The notes: generated by a model not told the origin, from the letters alone. 64,000 nucleotides of DNA from Candidatus Saccharimonadota bacterium (GCA_017406775.1 JAFQXV010000001.1:1-64000), one strand, 5' to 3'. Positions 42,154 to 50,328 are shown, counted from the first letter of the stretch. Numbers and translations are program-made.

Positions 42154-43440
42154 CTAAGGCTTAGTTGAATACATTACCTTTTCCAAAACATCTTCATCAG
42201 AATCATCCCCATCGCCATTACCTCCAGTAAGCTGTAACGGTCCCATAATAGAGAGTGCCGTATCAGATTTCGCCTCCAAACGCGCCTCAACCCGTCTGTA
42301 TAGATCATTTGCTCTACCAGTAGAATCAATTAATACCTGCGTATCAACTAATAATACTTTGTCCGATGCTTCGTTATTTCCCTCTATTGAGCTACCGCAA
42401 CCGCCTTCTTCACCACAGAAAAATTCCATCCGGAAGTCCGTAGCGGGCCCACCATAAGGCAAACTAATTACAAACATAAAAGTATCACCAAGACGACTGC
42501 CCCCTACCGGATCTGGCAACTCAATCGTAGCAGAACACAAGAAGCCTTCATTCCCTCCGCATTCAATCAAATAAGGCTTATTGTTTTTTAACTTATCGTT
42601 GGATTTTACAAAAGCACTACTTTTAATATTATTATTTGAGGTAATTTCATAATTTTTCTCGCCGTCCGTCTCTAACTCTGTACCCTCCTCAAGCGGTACC
42701 AGATACAGCATCCCACGATCTGTTATACCTTCCCCACTACGTTCAAAATCATCTATTATAAAATCACCCTTCGTCTGCACTAACGCCAATGAGATAACTG
42801 GAGGCTTAGGAACACCATCACCAGAAGAGTTAAAAATACCCTCCGAATCTGGATTCAAATACCCAAGACGTTCGCTATTAACATTAGAATACCAACTTAT
42901 TTTTACACTTTTAATATTTTGTGCCACACCATCCTCAAATCTTGGCCTCACCACCTTAATAGGCTCACTTTCAGACACGGCCGAAAGATAATCGCTTAAA
43001 TTCGTTTTAAACTTTACACACGTATACGCTTGCTGCATATTATTATTACTACCTTCAACTTCCCTAATAACCACAGATCCGTCATTTTCGTCAATAGCGC
43101 GCCCTAAAATCTTCGCTACCATATCACATCCATCTTGACTTGCATAATACAATATCTCACCACACGAAATTTCCCCATCATCATTCGGTTCTACTGCTGT
43201 TGTCGTACCATTCCCCAAACAGTTCTGATAGCTATAAAAGGCCAATTTCGCATCTTCAACCCCAGCTAAGGCCGAATCATATGCAGACTGCGAAAGGTCA
43301 TCATTTGCAGTCCGCGTAATTTCAGACATAATAACCGTAGCAAAACTTATCACCACAATCAGCAAAATCAAAGTAGAAAATGCCACCATATAAAACGAAG
43401 CTGCGCCATGTTTGTTATTGTGATTAATCTTTTTACTCAT
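42154..43440 (-). CDS. PilX-like pilus-associated membrane protein
   Basis: The start at 43440 gives 428 residues (MSKKINHNNKHGAASFYMVA). A TM helix at about 14-42 is preceded by a polar segment with GAASFYMVAFSTLILLIVVI, the arrangement of PilX/PilV-type minor pilus proteins, followed by an extracytoplasmic domain with several cysteines (CLG, SCGE, CGGNEGFLC, CGEEGGCGS). It begins one base after the prepilin stop, with an AGGGAAATAGG ribosome-binding site, and closes the minor-pilin cluster. The longer frame starting at 43560 is rejected as it lies inside the previous gene. Confidence 0.7.
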   Translation of the reverse strand: MSKKINHNNKHGAASFYMVAFSTLILLIVVISFATVIMSEITRTANDDLSQSAYDSALAGVEDAKLAFYSYQNCLGNGTTTAVEPNDDGEISCGEILYYASQDGCDMVAKILGRAIDENDGSVVIREVEGSNNNMQQAYTCVKFKTNLSDYLSAVSESEPIKVVRPRFEDGVAQNIKSVKISWYSNVNSERLGYLNPDSEGIFNSSGDGVPKPPVISLALVQTKGDFIIDDFERSGEGITDRGMLYLVPLEEGTELETDGEKNYEITSNNNIKSSAFVKSNDKLKNNKPYLIECGGNEGFLCSATIELPDPVGGSRLGDTFMFVISLPYGGPATDFRMEFFCGEEGGCGSSIEGNNEASDKVLLVDTQVLIDSTGRANDLYRRVEARLEAKSDTALSIMGPLQLTGGNGDGDDSDEDVLEKVMYSTKP

Positions 43441-43441
43441 C

Positions 43442-44257
43442 CTATTTCCCTGCAGATTGTACTGCAAAATTAAATTCGTTAATGGCGCAATAGTCAAAGT
43501 TTTCAATGTTATGGCCAAACCCTTCCGGAGTAGCGCAGGACCCGCCACTGGACTGCACATTTATTCCACCATTTATAGTTCCCAGGATAAAAGAAACATC
43601 ATAAAATAGATTTTTTCCGTTGCTGGCTACGGTAGAATCCAAATCGTACAAAGCTAGTCCTCCTTCCACGTTCTCCAAAATATCAATCGGATCCTCTTCC
43701 GTTTTAGCAATACTGAAAATATGCTTTTCATCTTCTTTTTCTGCATAGTTTTTACAAATGCTACGATCTTCATCTCTAACTTTTAATAGCTTAAAATCCG
43801 TAGCTGTATTACTATCATTTTTTTCGCCGACTTTATGGTACTCCAATTCTGCCTTTTCGACCCCCTCAACCTTGTAGTCACCCGAAAATAGATATCCCGA
43901 ATTCCAAATATAAGAATATCTCCCGGTACAAAACGCCCCGTATACCGGTACCGACACCGTCTCAGGATTTTCACCTCTGCCGATTGTCACTTCTGCCTTT
44001 TCAGACCGCACTACACTACTATTTTTTAGTTCTTCTTCCGACTCAGAAATAGTGGACACATTCTTTATCGCACTCGTTATATCATCGACTATATCCATCC
44101 CAGTAGTATTGATGCTATTTAATGTTAAACCTCTATGATAAGCGGAAACTGCATTAGTGATCAACAATACAATCGTAATCGAAAGAATAGCAATAAAAAC
44201 AATCGAAAGCGACAGCTCCACCATCGTGAATCCACCCTTATTACTTTTTTTATTCAT
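43442..44257 (-). CDS. Type IV prepilin-like protein
   Basis: From the ATG at 44257 this has 271 residues. The prepilin signal MNKKSNKGG|FTMVELSLSIVFIAILS has Gly before Phe and Glu at mature position 5, as cleaved by PilD. The mature domain has several cysteines (AFCTGR, DRSICK, GGSCATP, FDYCAINEF). A TATAAT six bases upstream shows a leaderless start just after the preceding gene. Probably a minor pilin of a type IV pilus used in attachment or DNA uptake. Confidence 0.82.
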   Translation of the reverse strand: MNKKSNKGGFTMVELSLSIVFIAILSITIVLLITNAVSAYHRGLTLNSINTTGMDIVDDITSAIKNVSTISESEEELKNSSVVRSEKAEVTIGRGENPETVSVPVYGAFCTGRYSYIWNSGYLFSGDYKVEGVEKAELEYHKVGEKNDSNTATDFKLLKVRDEDRSICKNYAEKEDEKHIFSIAKTEEDPIDILENVEGGLALYDLDSTVASNGKNLFYDVSFILGTINGGINVQSSGGSCATPEGFGHNIENFDYCAINEFNFAVQSAGK

Positions 44258-44263
44258 AAGCTT

Positions 44264-44269
44264 ATTATA
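44264..44269 (-). promoter_or_regulatory. -10 box, leaderless spacing
   Basis: TATAAT, then AAGCTT, then ATG at 44257. Confidence 0.72.
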
Positions 44270-44275
44270 ACACAT

Positions 44276-45022
44276 TTAGTCCTTCTTTATGCAATTATTA
44301 TCTTCTGCTTCTTCCGGAATTATTAACACGCCGGATCCGTTAGTAGCACCCCCAGCAATCTTCACGTCTCTACGATTATTTCTGATCTCACCTGCTATTG
44401 GATTAATGCAAAAATCAACTTCAACTTTGTCTTCGTCCGTATTAAAATATCTAAAATCAATTAACGCTATTTTTGAATCCTCACTCGTATTCAATTTATT
44501 TACGTCTATTTCGTTCCCAACTTCCACAAAAGTACGTAAAACTCCAGTGGTTGGATGCCTCACAATCAGTACAGCCCCCACAAATGGCTCATACTCATCA
44601 GTTTTTTCAATAGAAGCACCCCATCGTGGTGAATATCGCTCAGTTAAGCCTTCCTTAGCAACCCCAGCGCCTAAATTTTGAAGCGCGTCCAAAGTGGTGC
44701 CTCCATCGTCATTGTCCGCAACCTTTCCTATCACATCATAAGAATAAATTAAATTTCTATCACCGTTCCCCTTTTCTATCCCAAAAGTAATTAATTTTCC
44801 ATAAATTGCATAGTCACTCACGCCACCATGCGTATTTTGCACGTTGGTTACTCCAGAATAGGCGGTCCGCAAAAATTCAGCAAAATTTTGCACCGAATCA
44901 TTAAATCTCTGTTGAAAAATCGAGTTTTGCACCCCCACCATCACTCCAGCAAACAAGAGTCCAGTAATTGCCAAAAAAAGCGCAACTTCTATCATTGTAA
45001 AACCACGCTTTTTGTTTATCAT
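44276..45022 (-). CDS. Type IV prepilin-like protein
   Basis: The 248 residues begin MINKKRG|FTMIEVALFLAITGLLFAG, a class III prepilin signal with Glu at +5. The mature part has a Gly-rich region and two cysteines near the end (VDFCINP, EDNNCIKKD). Leaderless start (TATAAT-TAGGAC-ATG). It stands first in a three-gene pilin group, each gene with its own tight promoter except the last. Likely a minor or pseudo-pilin. Confidence 0.82.
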   Translation of the reverse strand: MINKKRGFTMIEVALFLAITGLLFAGVMVGVQNSIFQQRFNDSVQNFAEFLRTAYSGVTNVQNTHGGVSDYAIYGKLITFGIEKGNGDRNLIYSYDVIGKVADNDDGGTTLDALQNLGAGVAKEGLTERYSPRWGASIEKTDEYEPFVGAVLIVRHPTTGVLRTFVEVGNEIDVNKLNTSEDSKIALIDFRYFNTDEDKVEVDFCINPIAGEIRNNRRDVKIAGGATNGSGVLIIPEEAEDNNCIKKD

Positions 45023-45028
45023 GTCCTA

Positions 45029-45034
45029 ATTATA
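45029..45034 (-). promoter_or_regulatory. -10 box, leaderless spacing
   Basis: TATAAT, then TAGGAC, then ATG at 45022. Confidence 0.72.
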
Positions 45035-45044
45035 ACATAAGTTT

Positions 45045-45473
45045 TTAATAACTAGGAAAAAGAAACATCCACCATTTTTCTATATTCGAATACTGTTTTT
45101 CAACCTCAGGCACCGTTTTCTGTTGATGCTTATTTTTAGCAGCTTCTGAATTTTCCGGCAACACTACCATATTTTCCCCCGCCAGCTTTTTATCTAAATT
45201 TCGCCTCGCCATCAGTTCTTGATATTCATTAGAAGAATAATATTCGTTTTCAAGCTCCGCCGCTTCAACTTCAATGCTGATTAGCTCCAACTCTTTTCGC
45301 TCGGCTGATAACCTTTCTGATAATTCCCAGTTTCTAGACATTGCCAAAATCGATTGATATGTCCAGGTCAAACACAAAATCACCGCAATTAAAAGTGCCA
45401 CATTTTCCACAGAAAAAAAATCATGTCGCATCTTATAATTAAAACGTCGCAGCTTTAAGTTGATTTTGCTCAT
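45045..45473 (-). CDS. FtsB/DivIC-like septum protein
   Basis: Starting at the ATG at 45473 (MSKINLKLRRFNYKMRHDFF), the 142 residues form a short cytoplasmic tail, a TM helix (about 25-44), a coiled coil (about 50-95, LSAERKELELISIEVEAAEL) and a short tail with a YSNIEKWWMFLFP end. This is the arrangement of FtsB/DivIC divisome proteins, which join FtsL and FtsQ at the septum. Leaderless TATAAT-ATTAGT-ATG. The open frame continues upstream through the tRNA-copy repeats but is not translated from there. Confidence 0.7.
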   Translation of the reverse strand: MSKINLKLRRFNYKMRHDFFSVENVALLIAVILCLTWTYQSILAMSRNWELSERLSAERKELELISIEVEAAELENEYYSSNEYQELMARRNLDKKLAGENMVVLPENSEAAKNKHQQKTVPEVEKQYSNIEKWWMFLFPSY

Positions 45474-45479
45474 ACTAAT

Positions 45480-45485
45480 ATTATA
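45480..45485 (-). promoter_or_regulatory. -10 box, leaderless spacing
   Basis: TATAAT, then ATTAGT, then ATG at 45473. Confidence 0.72.
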
Positions 45486-45511
45486 ACAAAAAACCGCCAG
45501 AATGGCGATTG

Positions 45512-45631
45512 TGGTAGGGGTGCCTGGATTCGATTCGTAGAACGAATCCAGTATTTTAGGCATCTGGAGCCTGGTAGGGGTGCCTGGATTCGATTCGTAG
45601 AACGAATCCAGTATTTTAGGCATCTGGAGCC
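45512..45631 (-). repeat. Two 60-base tandem units holding the 3' end of tRNA-Ile
   Basis: Units 45512-45571 and 45572-45631 are identical over 60 bases. Each ends, on the minus strand, with 22 bases identical to the tRNA-Ile 3' end including CCA. In front is a palindromic CTGGATTC...GAATCCAG arm with an inner GATTCG-TTCTA-CGAATC hairpin, in place of the normal T-arm. Confidence 0.9.
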
Positions 45632-45708
45632 TGGTAGGGGTGCCTGGATTCGAACCAGGGACACTGCGTGTATAAGACGCATGCTCTAACCAACTGAGCT
45701 ACACCCCC
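45632..45708 (-). tRNA. tRNA-Ile (TAT)
   Basis: Acceptor GGGGGTG/CACCCCT, D-arm GCTC/GAGC, anticodon stem TGCGT/ACGCA with loop CTTATAC (anticodon TAT), variable loop GTGTC, T-arm CCTGG-TTCGAAT-CCAGG, A73, CCA encoded. Reads AUA directly instead of through the lysidine-modified CAU tRNA. Confidence 0.88.
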
Positions 45709-45735
45709 GCCCCTACATTATATCATAAACCAAGA

Positions 45736-45764
45736 AAAACCCACCATCAAGTGGCGGGCTTTTC
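45736..45764 (-). terminator. Terminator of the 67-residue gene
   Basis: CCCGCC-acttgat-GGTGGG stem (one G-T pair) followed by TTTTTC on the minus strand, located between the 45778 gene and tRNA-Ile. Confidence 0.65.
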
Positions 45765-45777
45765 TACTATTCAATTA

Positions 45778-45981
45778 TTATTTTTTCTTAAGAGTCAAGA
45801 AACCGTTGCGTGGATTTTCACAAACAACACGATCTGCTGGTAAATCACAAGGAGTGCCCTTGCCACCATTTTCATCTTTAGTAAAGAAATAAATTGTCTG
45901 AGGTTTGCCACCGCGCAAAGTTACTTCAGATTTGTGTAGGTAATACTTCACACCTTTTCCGTTGGTATGTTCGTAAGCCAT
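45778..45981 (-). CDS. Small conserved-looking protein with strong Shine-Dalgarno
   Basis: The 67 residues (MAYEHTNGKGVKYYLHKSEV..., ending NPRNGFLTLKKK) form a small beta-type soluble domain. I have no firm family for it; the ENPRNGFLTLKKK end suggests a conserved CPR small protein. An AAGGAGG sits ten bases before ATG, and a TTGACA-N17-TAAGAT promoter lies upstream (about 46011-46039). Probably well expressed; basic C-terminus could bind RNA or ribosomes. Confidence 0.7.
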   Translation of the reverse strand: MAYEHTNGKGVKYYLHKSEVTLRGGKPQTIYFFTKDENGGKGTPCDLPADRVVCENPRNGFLTLKKK

Positions 45982-46010
45982 TTTAGCTTTCCTCCTTAAG
46001 TTAATATAAT

Positions 46011-46039
46011 CTTATCTTAAATTCTGAAGAATTAATTGT
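46011..46039 (-). promoter_or_regulatory. Promoter of the 67-residue gene
   Basis: TTGACA, a 17-base spacer and TAAGAT on the minus strand; followed by a leader with the AAGGAGG site. Confidence 0.6.
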
Positions 46040-46068
46040 CAAGAGGTTTTTCAACAAATAGTACCCTT

Positions 46069-46743
46069 TTAAAAAAATAACAGATAAATTCTTAAAACAA
46101 TCCATATAATTAATCTAATCAAAATTACAACAACTACTAAAATTGTAATTAAAATCATAAATCCAGTTAGAGTAGGAGCCCAAAGTGGCGAAGAATATTC
46201 TTTCCTATATAACTCAGTAGATGGTAAACTCGCTAAAATATCAGTTTGCAGTTCATTTGCCGCCGGATATTTATTGATTTCCGTCATCATACAATTAATA
46301 AAGTTCGCGTTATTCCAAGTCCAACCATTTTGAATAGCTAAAGGCTGGCATACCGCCGAAGCCGCCGCATATACATTTCCATTAGGATTATTATCCGCTG
46401 CAAAATTCTTCTCCGCTTCTGCAAGCGCAGCATTCGCTGCTCTAATATACTGATGCTCCAAATAAAATGGCCCCGTCCCAAACGTAATCTTTTGCGCCCC
46501 ATTATCATCTACCACATTTATTACAATATTAGAGAAAACAAACTTTTTTAGTTCTTCAAGTTTATTTAAAACCTCCTCATCATTCTCTGCTTCATCTGCA
46601 CTTAACACAGCGCCCCTAAGCTCAGTCATTCTAATATGGTCGATCCGAAGCAAAGTTGCGTCAATCGCAATTAGCGGTATCAAAATTAACACCAATTGCC
46701 AGGTCTTAATTTTTTTTATCTTCGTCCGCCCACGCTTTTTCAT
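46069..46743 (-). CDS. Membrane protein with two TM ends
   Basis: The 224 residues have a basic N-terminus (MKKRGRTKIKKIKTWQ), TM helix about 16-33, an extracytoplasmic helical domain with two cysteines (SAVCQPL, NFINCMM) and a C-terminal TM helix (about 193-222). A TATAAT lies nine bases upstream of the ATG. The layout resembles assembly or pilus accessory proteins, but no family was recognised. Confidence 0.62.
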   Translation of the reverse strand: MKKRGRTKIKKIKTWQLVLILIPLIAIDATLLRIDHIRMTELRGAVLSADEAENDEEVLNKLEELKKFVFSNIVINVVDDNGAQKITFGTGPFYLEHQYIRAANAALAEAEKNFAADNNPNGNVYAAASAVCQPLAIQNGWTWNNANFINCMMTEINKYPAANELQTDILASLPSTELYRKEYSSPLWAPTLTGFMILITILVVVVILIRLIIWIVLRIYLLFF

Positions 46744-46770
46744 ATCATACCTATTATATCATTTTTATGC

Positions 46771-46799
46771 TTGCACGTTTTAAAATCCTTTGCTAGAAT
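46771..46799 (+). promoter_or_regulatory. Promoter of the structured-leader transcript
   Basis: TTGCAC, a 17-base spacer and TAGAAT. Confidence 0.6.
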
Positions 46800-46804
46800 A
46801 ATCA

Positions 46805-46902
46805 CTATCGCTCGTAATTTCCCAAGACTCAGACTAAAAGTCTTTTGCGAGGTGGGCAGCAAGGTCGTAAGAGCGAAAAACATTAAGGAGAAAATTAGAT
46901 AC
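46805..46902 (+). ncRNA. Structured leader before a 28-residue gene
   Basis: About 98 bases with a closing stem CGCTC/GAGCG, an inner hairpin AAGACT...AGTCTT and further pairing CCCA/TGGG; an AAGGAG follows. The fold could control the downstream small gene or be an RNA on its own. It does not match SRP, 6S or known riboswitch motifs that I can recognise. Confidence 0.45.
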
Positions 46903-46989
46903 ATGCGTATCAAACGACTAAAACGATCCGGTGGTCGCCAAAAGTCAAAAATTGCTCCTGCCGCTTGGCAAGAGTTTATCGAAATCTAA
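46903..46989 (+). CDS. 28-residue basic microprotein
   Basis: MRIKRLKRSGGRQKSKIAPA followed by eight residues ending EFIEI. Basic N-terminus suggests rRNA or ribosome binding. It has a promoter, a structured leader with AAGGAG twelve bases before ATG, and a terminator directly after the stop, so a dedicated transcription unit of about 220 bases exists. Not recognised as any known small ribosomal protein. Confidence 0.6.
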   Translation: MRIKRLKRSGGRQKSKIAPAAWQEFIEI

Positions 46990-47001
46990 TTTCGAACCAT
47001 T

Positions 47002-47035
47002 AAAAATCCCTCTAACTGGAGGGATTTTTAATTAA
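47002..47035 (+). terminator. Rho-independent terminator
   Basis: AAAAATCCCTC-taactg-GAGGGATTTTTAATT. Serves the microprotein transcript and, from the other strand, the DsbA-like gene ending at 47039. Confidence 0.85.
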
Positions 47036-47038
47036 ATA

Positions 47039-47797
47039 TTACTCGCCTAATTTTGCCGCTACGATATCTTTTATAAGTTTTATAAATTCATCTCCAGATC
47101 TAGCCGAATCCCAAGAAATAGTTTTTCCGTTTATTACTATACTACCTTCTCCGCCCCAATTAATCAATTGTCCGTCTATATAAAATGCTGGTGTGCCCCC
47201 CACGTCGATTCTTTTTCCGATACCCATATCAAAACTAATCTTTTTAGATACAGCCTCACTAGCCATGTCTTCATTAAACTTATCTACGTCACCCTTTCCA
47301 TCCGTTACTTCTGTAAAATATTTATCAAATAAGGCAGTGCGATCCGAAGCCGAAGCGTATTCCCATTCAGACTGCTCTGCAAATAATTTGTCGGCATACG
47401 CCTTCCAATAGCCCTGAAGTCCAGCTGCCTCTGCCGCCGATGCCGCTGCAGTACCATTCTGGTGATAAGAAAGCAAAAAACTCCTATATACAACTGCCAA
47501 TTTCCCATCCAATTGTTCAATTACTTTATTGACTCTTGGATTGATCGAGGCACAACCGGGACATTGATAATCAGCGTATTCAAAAATCAAAACTGGCGCA
47601 TCCACCTTACCTTTAACGTGATCACCGATATTACCATTATCGCTATTAGCTTCTATTACGGTGTTAAAATCGTAATTTTCAAATTTAACAGCTTTGTTAT
47701 TGCCATCAATAATAGCAAACGTTGCAACACCTAATAACGCAACCGTCACCACACCAATTGCAACAGCCAGCGCAGAAAAACCCTTATATTTTTTCAT
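47039..47797 (-). CDS. DsbA-family thiol oxidoreductase, membrane-anchored
   Basis: The 252 residues start with a signal anchor (about 8-28), then a thioredoxin fold with YADYQCPGCASINPRV (CPGC active site) and the cis-Pro loop VGGTPAFYIDG. It fits the DsbA/BdbD-like group (PF13462), which oxidises or isomerises exported cysteine proteins. Many surface and pilus proteins here contain paired cysteines and could be its substrates. AAGGAG Shine-Dalgarno before ATG; divergent from the CBS protein gene. Confidence 0.9.
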   Translation of the reverse strand: MKKYKGFSALAVAIGVVTVALLGVATFAIIDGNNKAVKFENYDFNTVIEANSDNGNIGDHVKGKVDAPVLIFEYADYQCPGCASINPRVNKVIEQLDGKLAVVYRSFLLSYHQNGTAAASAAEAAGLQGYWKAYADKLFAEQSEWEYASASDRTALFDKYFTEVTDGKGDVDKFNEDMASEAVSKKISFDMGIGKRIDVGGTPAFYIDGQLINWGGEGSIVINGKTISWDSARSGDEFIKLIKDIVAAKLGE

Positions 47798-47828
47798 GTT
47801 AACTCCTTTATGTTATAATTATTATACC

Positions 47829-48401
47829 ATGTGGTTTAGGTTTTTGCAGAAGATTGTGCGTTTTCTTGATCCAAAGCTCGAAAAGTATCGCGAGCATGCG
47901 CCCAAAAAAGAACTAAAATATACGCCCAAGGATCTTAAAGATTTTATCGACGTTCTCAAACGTACACCTAAAGAAATCCTGAGCAGCCAAGATCGTTCAC
48001 GTATTGCTGCCATCATGAATTTCGACAACCGCACCGTTAAAGATCTAATGATAGATAAATCTAAAATGGTTTTTGTAAACGCTAAAGATATCCTTGGTCC
48101 ACTCACTCTAGATAAACTTTACAAATCTGGTTTTACTAATTTTCCAGTTGTAGATAATCAAGAAAAAGTTAAAGGCATCATTCATACCGAAGCTCTAAAT
48201 ACTCTTGAGATCAAAAAAACCGACCGCGCCGAAAAGTATATGTCTCGTGACATTAATTATTTACACACAAACGATTCTCTTAACTTTGTCGTTTCCGAAA
48301 TCGAACGCACCAATAGTTATTATTTTCTTGTCGTGGATCAAAACGAAGCTCTCGCTGGATTCTTTACCATCGAAACACTCTTAGATTATTTATTGGGATA
48401 A
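47829..48401 (+). CDS. CBS-domain pair protein
   Basis: The start at 47829 gives 190 residues (MWFRFLQKIVRFLDP). A helical N-terminus of about 60 residues is followed by two CBS motifs (VKDLMIDKSKMVFVNAKDIL, and AEKYMSRDINYLHTNDSLNF). CBS pairs bind adenosine nucleotides; the arrangement resembles the cytosolic half of CorC/CNNM-type proteins without the TM DUF21 domain or the CorC_HlyC end. Regulatory role likely; partner unknown. Confidence 0.8.
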   Translation: MWFRFLQKIVRFLDPKLEKYREHAPKKELKYTPKDLKDFIDVLKRTPKEILSSQDRSRIAAIMNFDNRTVKDLMIDKSKMVFVNAKDILGPLTLDKLYKSGFTNFPVVDNQEKVKGIIHTEALNTLEIKKTDRAEKYMSRDINYLHTNDSLNFVVSEIERTNSYYFLVVDQNEALAGFFTIETLLDYLLG

Positions 48402-48420
48402 ATATGATATAATATAATCT

Positions 48421-50181
48421 ATGAGAATTTTAGCAAACGATTTAGAAAATCATCTAGGTAAAACCGTTACCGTAGAAGGCTGGGTCAACTCCCGCCGTGA
48501 TCATGGTGGGTTGATTTTTATAGACCTCCGCGATCACACCGGAATTATCCAATTAGTCGTCACCCCAGAAAACGCCGACTCTTTCAAGCTTGCCGAAACT
48601 ATCCGTGATGAATATGTCCTAAAAGCTACCGGCAAAATGCGCGAGCGCGAGCCAGATTTAATTAATCCAAATATCCCAACAGGCAAAATAGAACTAGTGG
48701 TAGACCAGCTAGAATTGCTCAATAAATCGGAACCTTTACCAGTCAATACTCATGATGATGGCGAAAAATCCAGTGAAGAAATACGTCTTAAATATCGTTA
48801 TCTAGATTTGCGCCGTCCATCAATGCAAAAACTTCTTTCCGATCGTGCTAAATACTATAGTTTTATGCGTCACTATATGGAAGAACACAATTTCGTAGAA
48901 ATCACTACACCAATTCTAGCCAACTCTTCTCCAGAAGGTGCCCGCGATTTTCTCGTTCCATCGCGCCTGCATCCAGGTCAATTCTACGCCTTACCACAAG
49001 CACCTCAACAATTTAAGCAACTACTCATGGTGGGTGGGGTACCTCGCTACTACCAAATTGCACCCTGCTTCCGCGATGAAGACCCTCGTGCCGACAGATT
49101 ATATGGCGATTTTTATCAATTAGATCTAGAAATGGCCTTCGTAAACGATGGCGAAACTGTTCGCACCGAAATGGAGCCATTAATGAAATCTCTTGTTACT
49201 GATTTTGGCCACAAGAAATTACTAAATGACAAAATCCCACGCTTAACCTATACAGAAGCCATGGAAAGATATGGTACGGACAAACCAGACCTTCGCTACA
49301 AAATGGAGCTAATAGATCTTACCGAAGATTTTAAGAATACCGATTTTAAAGTTTTCCAAACTGAATGCGTCAAAGCACTTTGCGTTAAAGATGGAGCTTC
49401 TCTTACCCGTCGCGAAATTGATGAATTTACTGAACAAGCTCGCAAATTAGGGGCTGGTGGCTTAGCATATATATTATATAGTAACGGCGAGGCCAAATCT
49501 CCAATTGCTAAATTCCTCACCAAAAAAGAGCTCTCCGCCATCAAAGAAAAAACAAACGCCAAAGATGGCGACGCCGTGTTCTTTGGCGCTGATTCTCGCA
49601 AAAAAGTCAACAAAGTTCTTGGCGAACTTCGTATCTCTTTCGCCGATCGTTTTGGCCTTAAAGACCCAGACACCGTAGCTATCTGCTGGATTGTAGATTT
49701 TCCATTTTATGAATGGGATGAATTGCGAGGCAAACTAGATTTTGGCCACAACCCATTCAGTATGCCAAAAGGCGGCCTAAAAGCACTCGAAGAGGCCAAA
49801 ACTGATGCCGATAAATTAGCCATTCTTGCCGACCAATTCGATATGGTCATGAACGGTTACGAAGTGTGCTCTGGTGCAGTCCGTAATTATAATCCAGAAA
49901 TCATGTACAAGGTATTCAATATTCTTGGCTATAACAATGAATATGTAGAAGCCCGTTTTGGCGGCATGCTAAATGCATTCAAGTTTGGTGCTCCTCCGCA
50001 CGCTGGTTGCGCTTTTGGTATCGATCGTATTTTCATGATCCTAGAAAATACCGAAAACATTCGAGATATTGTAGCTTTTCCAAAGAACGGCTCCGGCGTA
50101 GACCTCATGATGAACTCCCCATCAAAAGTAGATCAATCTCAATTAGACGAATCTCATCTCGCTATCCTAGAAGACGACTAG
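48421..50181 (+). CDS. aspS: Aspartyl-tRNA synthetase
   Basis: The 586 residues are a bacterial-type AspRS: OB-fold anticodon-binding domain (VEGWVNSRRDHGGLIFIDLRDHTG), class II motif 1-2 (QLLMVGGVPRYYQIAPCFRDEDPRADR), the bacterial GAD insertion (about 300-420) and motif 3 (GIDRIFMIL). Ligates Asp to tRNA-Asp (or also tRNA-Asn if non-discriminating). The -10 box (TATAAT) lies seven bases before ATG, so a near-leaderless mRNA. A long palindrome follows its stop. Confidence 0.96.
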   Translation: MRILANDLENHLGKTVTVEGWVNSRRDHGGLIFIDLRDHTGIIQLVVTPENADSFKLAETIRDEYVLKATGKMREREPDLINPNIPTGKIELVVDQLELLNKSEPLPVNTHDDGEKSSEEIRLKYRYLDLRRPSMQKLLSDRAKYYSFMRHYMEEHNFVEITTPILANSSPEGARDFLVPSRLHPGQFYALPQAPQQFKQLLMVGGVPRYYQIAPCFRDEDPRADRLYGDFYQLDLEMAFVNDGETVRTEMEPLMKSLVTDFGHKKLLNDKIPRLTYTEAMERYGTDKPDLRYKMELIDLTEDFKNTDFKVFQTECVKALCVKDGASLTRREIDEFTEQARKLGAGGLAYILYSNGEAKSPIAKFLTKKELSAIKEKTNAKDGDAVFFGADSRKKVNKVLGELRISFADRFGLKDPDTVAICWIVDFPFYEWDELRGKLDFGHNPFSMPKGGLKALEEAKTDADKLAILADQFDMVMNGYEVCSGAVRNYNPEIMYKVFNILGYNNEYVEARFGGMLNAFKFGAPPHAGCAFGIDRIFMILENTENIRDIVAFPKNGSGVDLMMNSPSKVDQSQLDESHLAILEDD

Positions 50182-50319
50182 ATGATTAATTAAGTAATTT
50201 TAAGAACATAATGAGATTTAGACCAGATTTTTCAGTGTTAAAAACACAACATCCATGAAAAGATGTTGTGTTTTTAACAAGCTGAAAAGTCCAGTTCTTA
50301 AAATTACTTAATTATCATC
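50181..50319. repeat. Nested palindrome after aspS
   Basis: Outer arms of 21 bases (50187-50207 and 50294-50314, TAATTAAGTAATTTTAAGAA plus C) are perfect and extend with one bulge to GATGAT/ATCATC. Inner 17-base arms GTTAAAAACACAACATC/GATGTTGTGTTTTTAAC (50237-50253, 50262-50278) are perfect too. It separates aspS from the convergent tRNA-Arg and can end both transcripts. Confidence 0.85.
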
Positions 50320-50328
50320 AATGTTATT

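Noticed and set aside
45512-45631. CRISPR-like array near tRNA-Ile
   Set aside because: Only two complete units, identical throughout with no variable spacers, and each contains the tRNA 3' end; no cas genes nearby.
45474-45682. Coding frames through the tRNA-Ile repeats (repeating SRCLKYWIRSTN peptide)
   Set aside because: The frames run over the tRNA and its copies and lack promoter or ribosome-binding site; the 60-base period is a multiple of three, so they stay open by chance.
46805-46902. SRP (4.5S) RNA
   Set aside because: The GGTGGGCAGCAAGG segment recalls it, but the conserved GGAA tetraloop and GGTCAGG/AGCAGCC core are missing.
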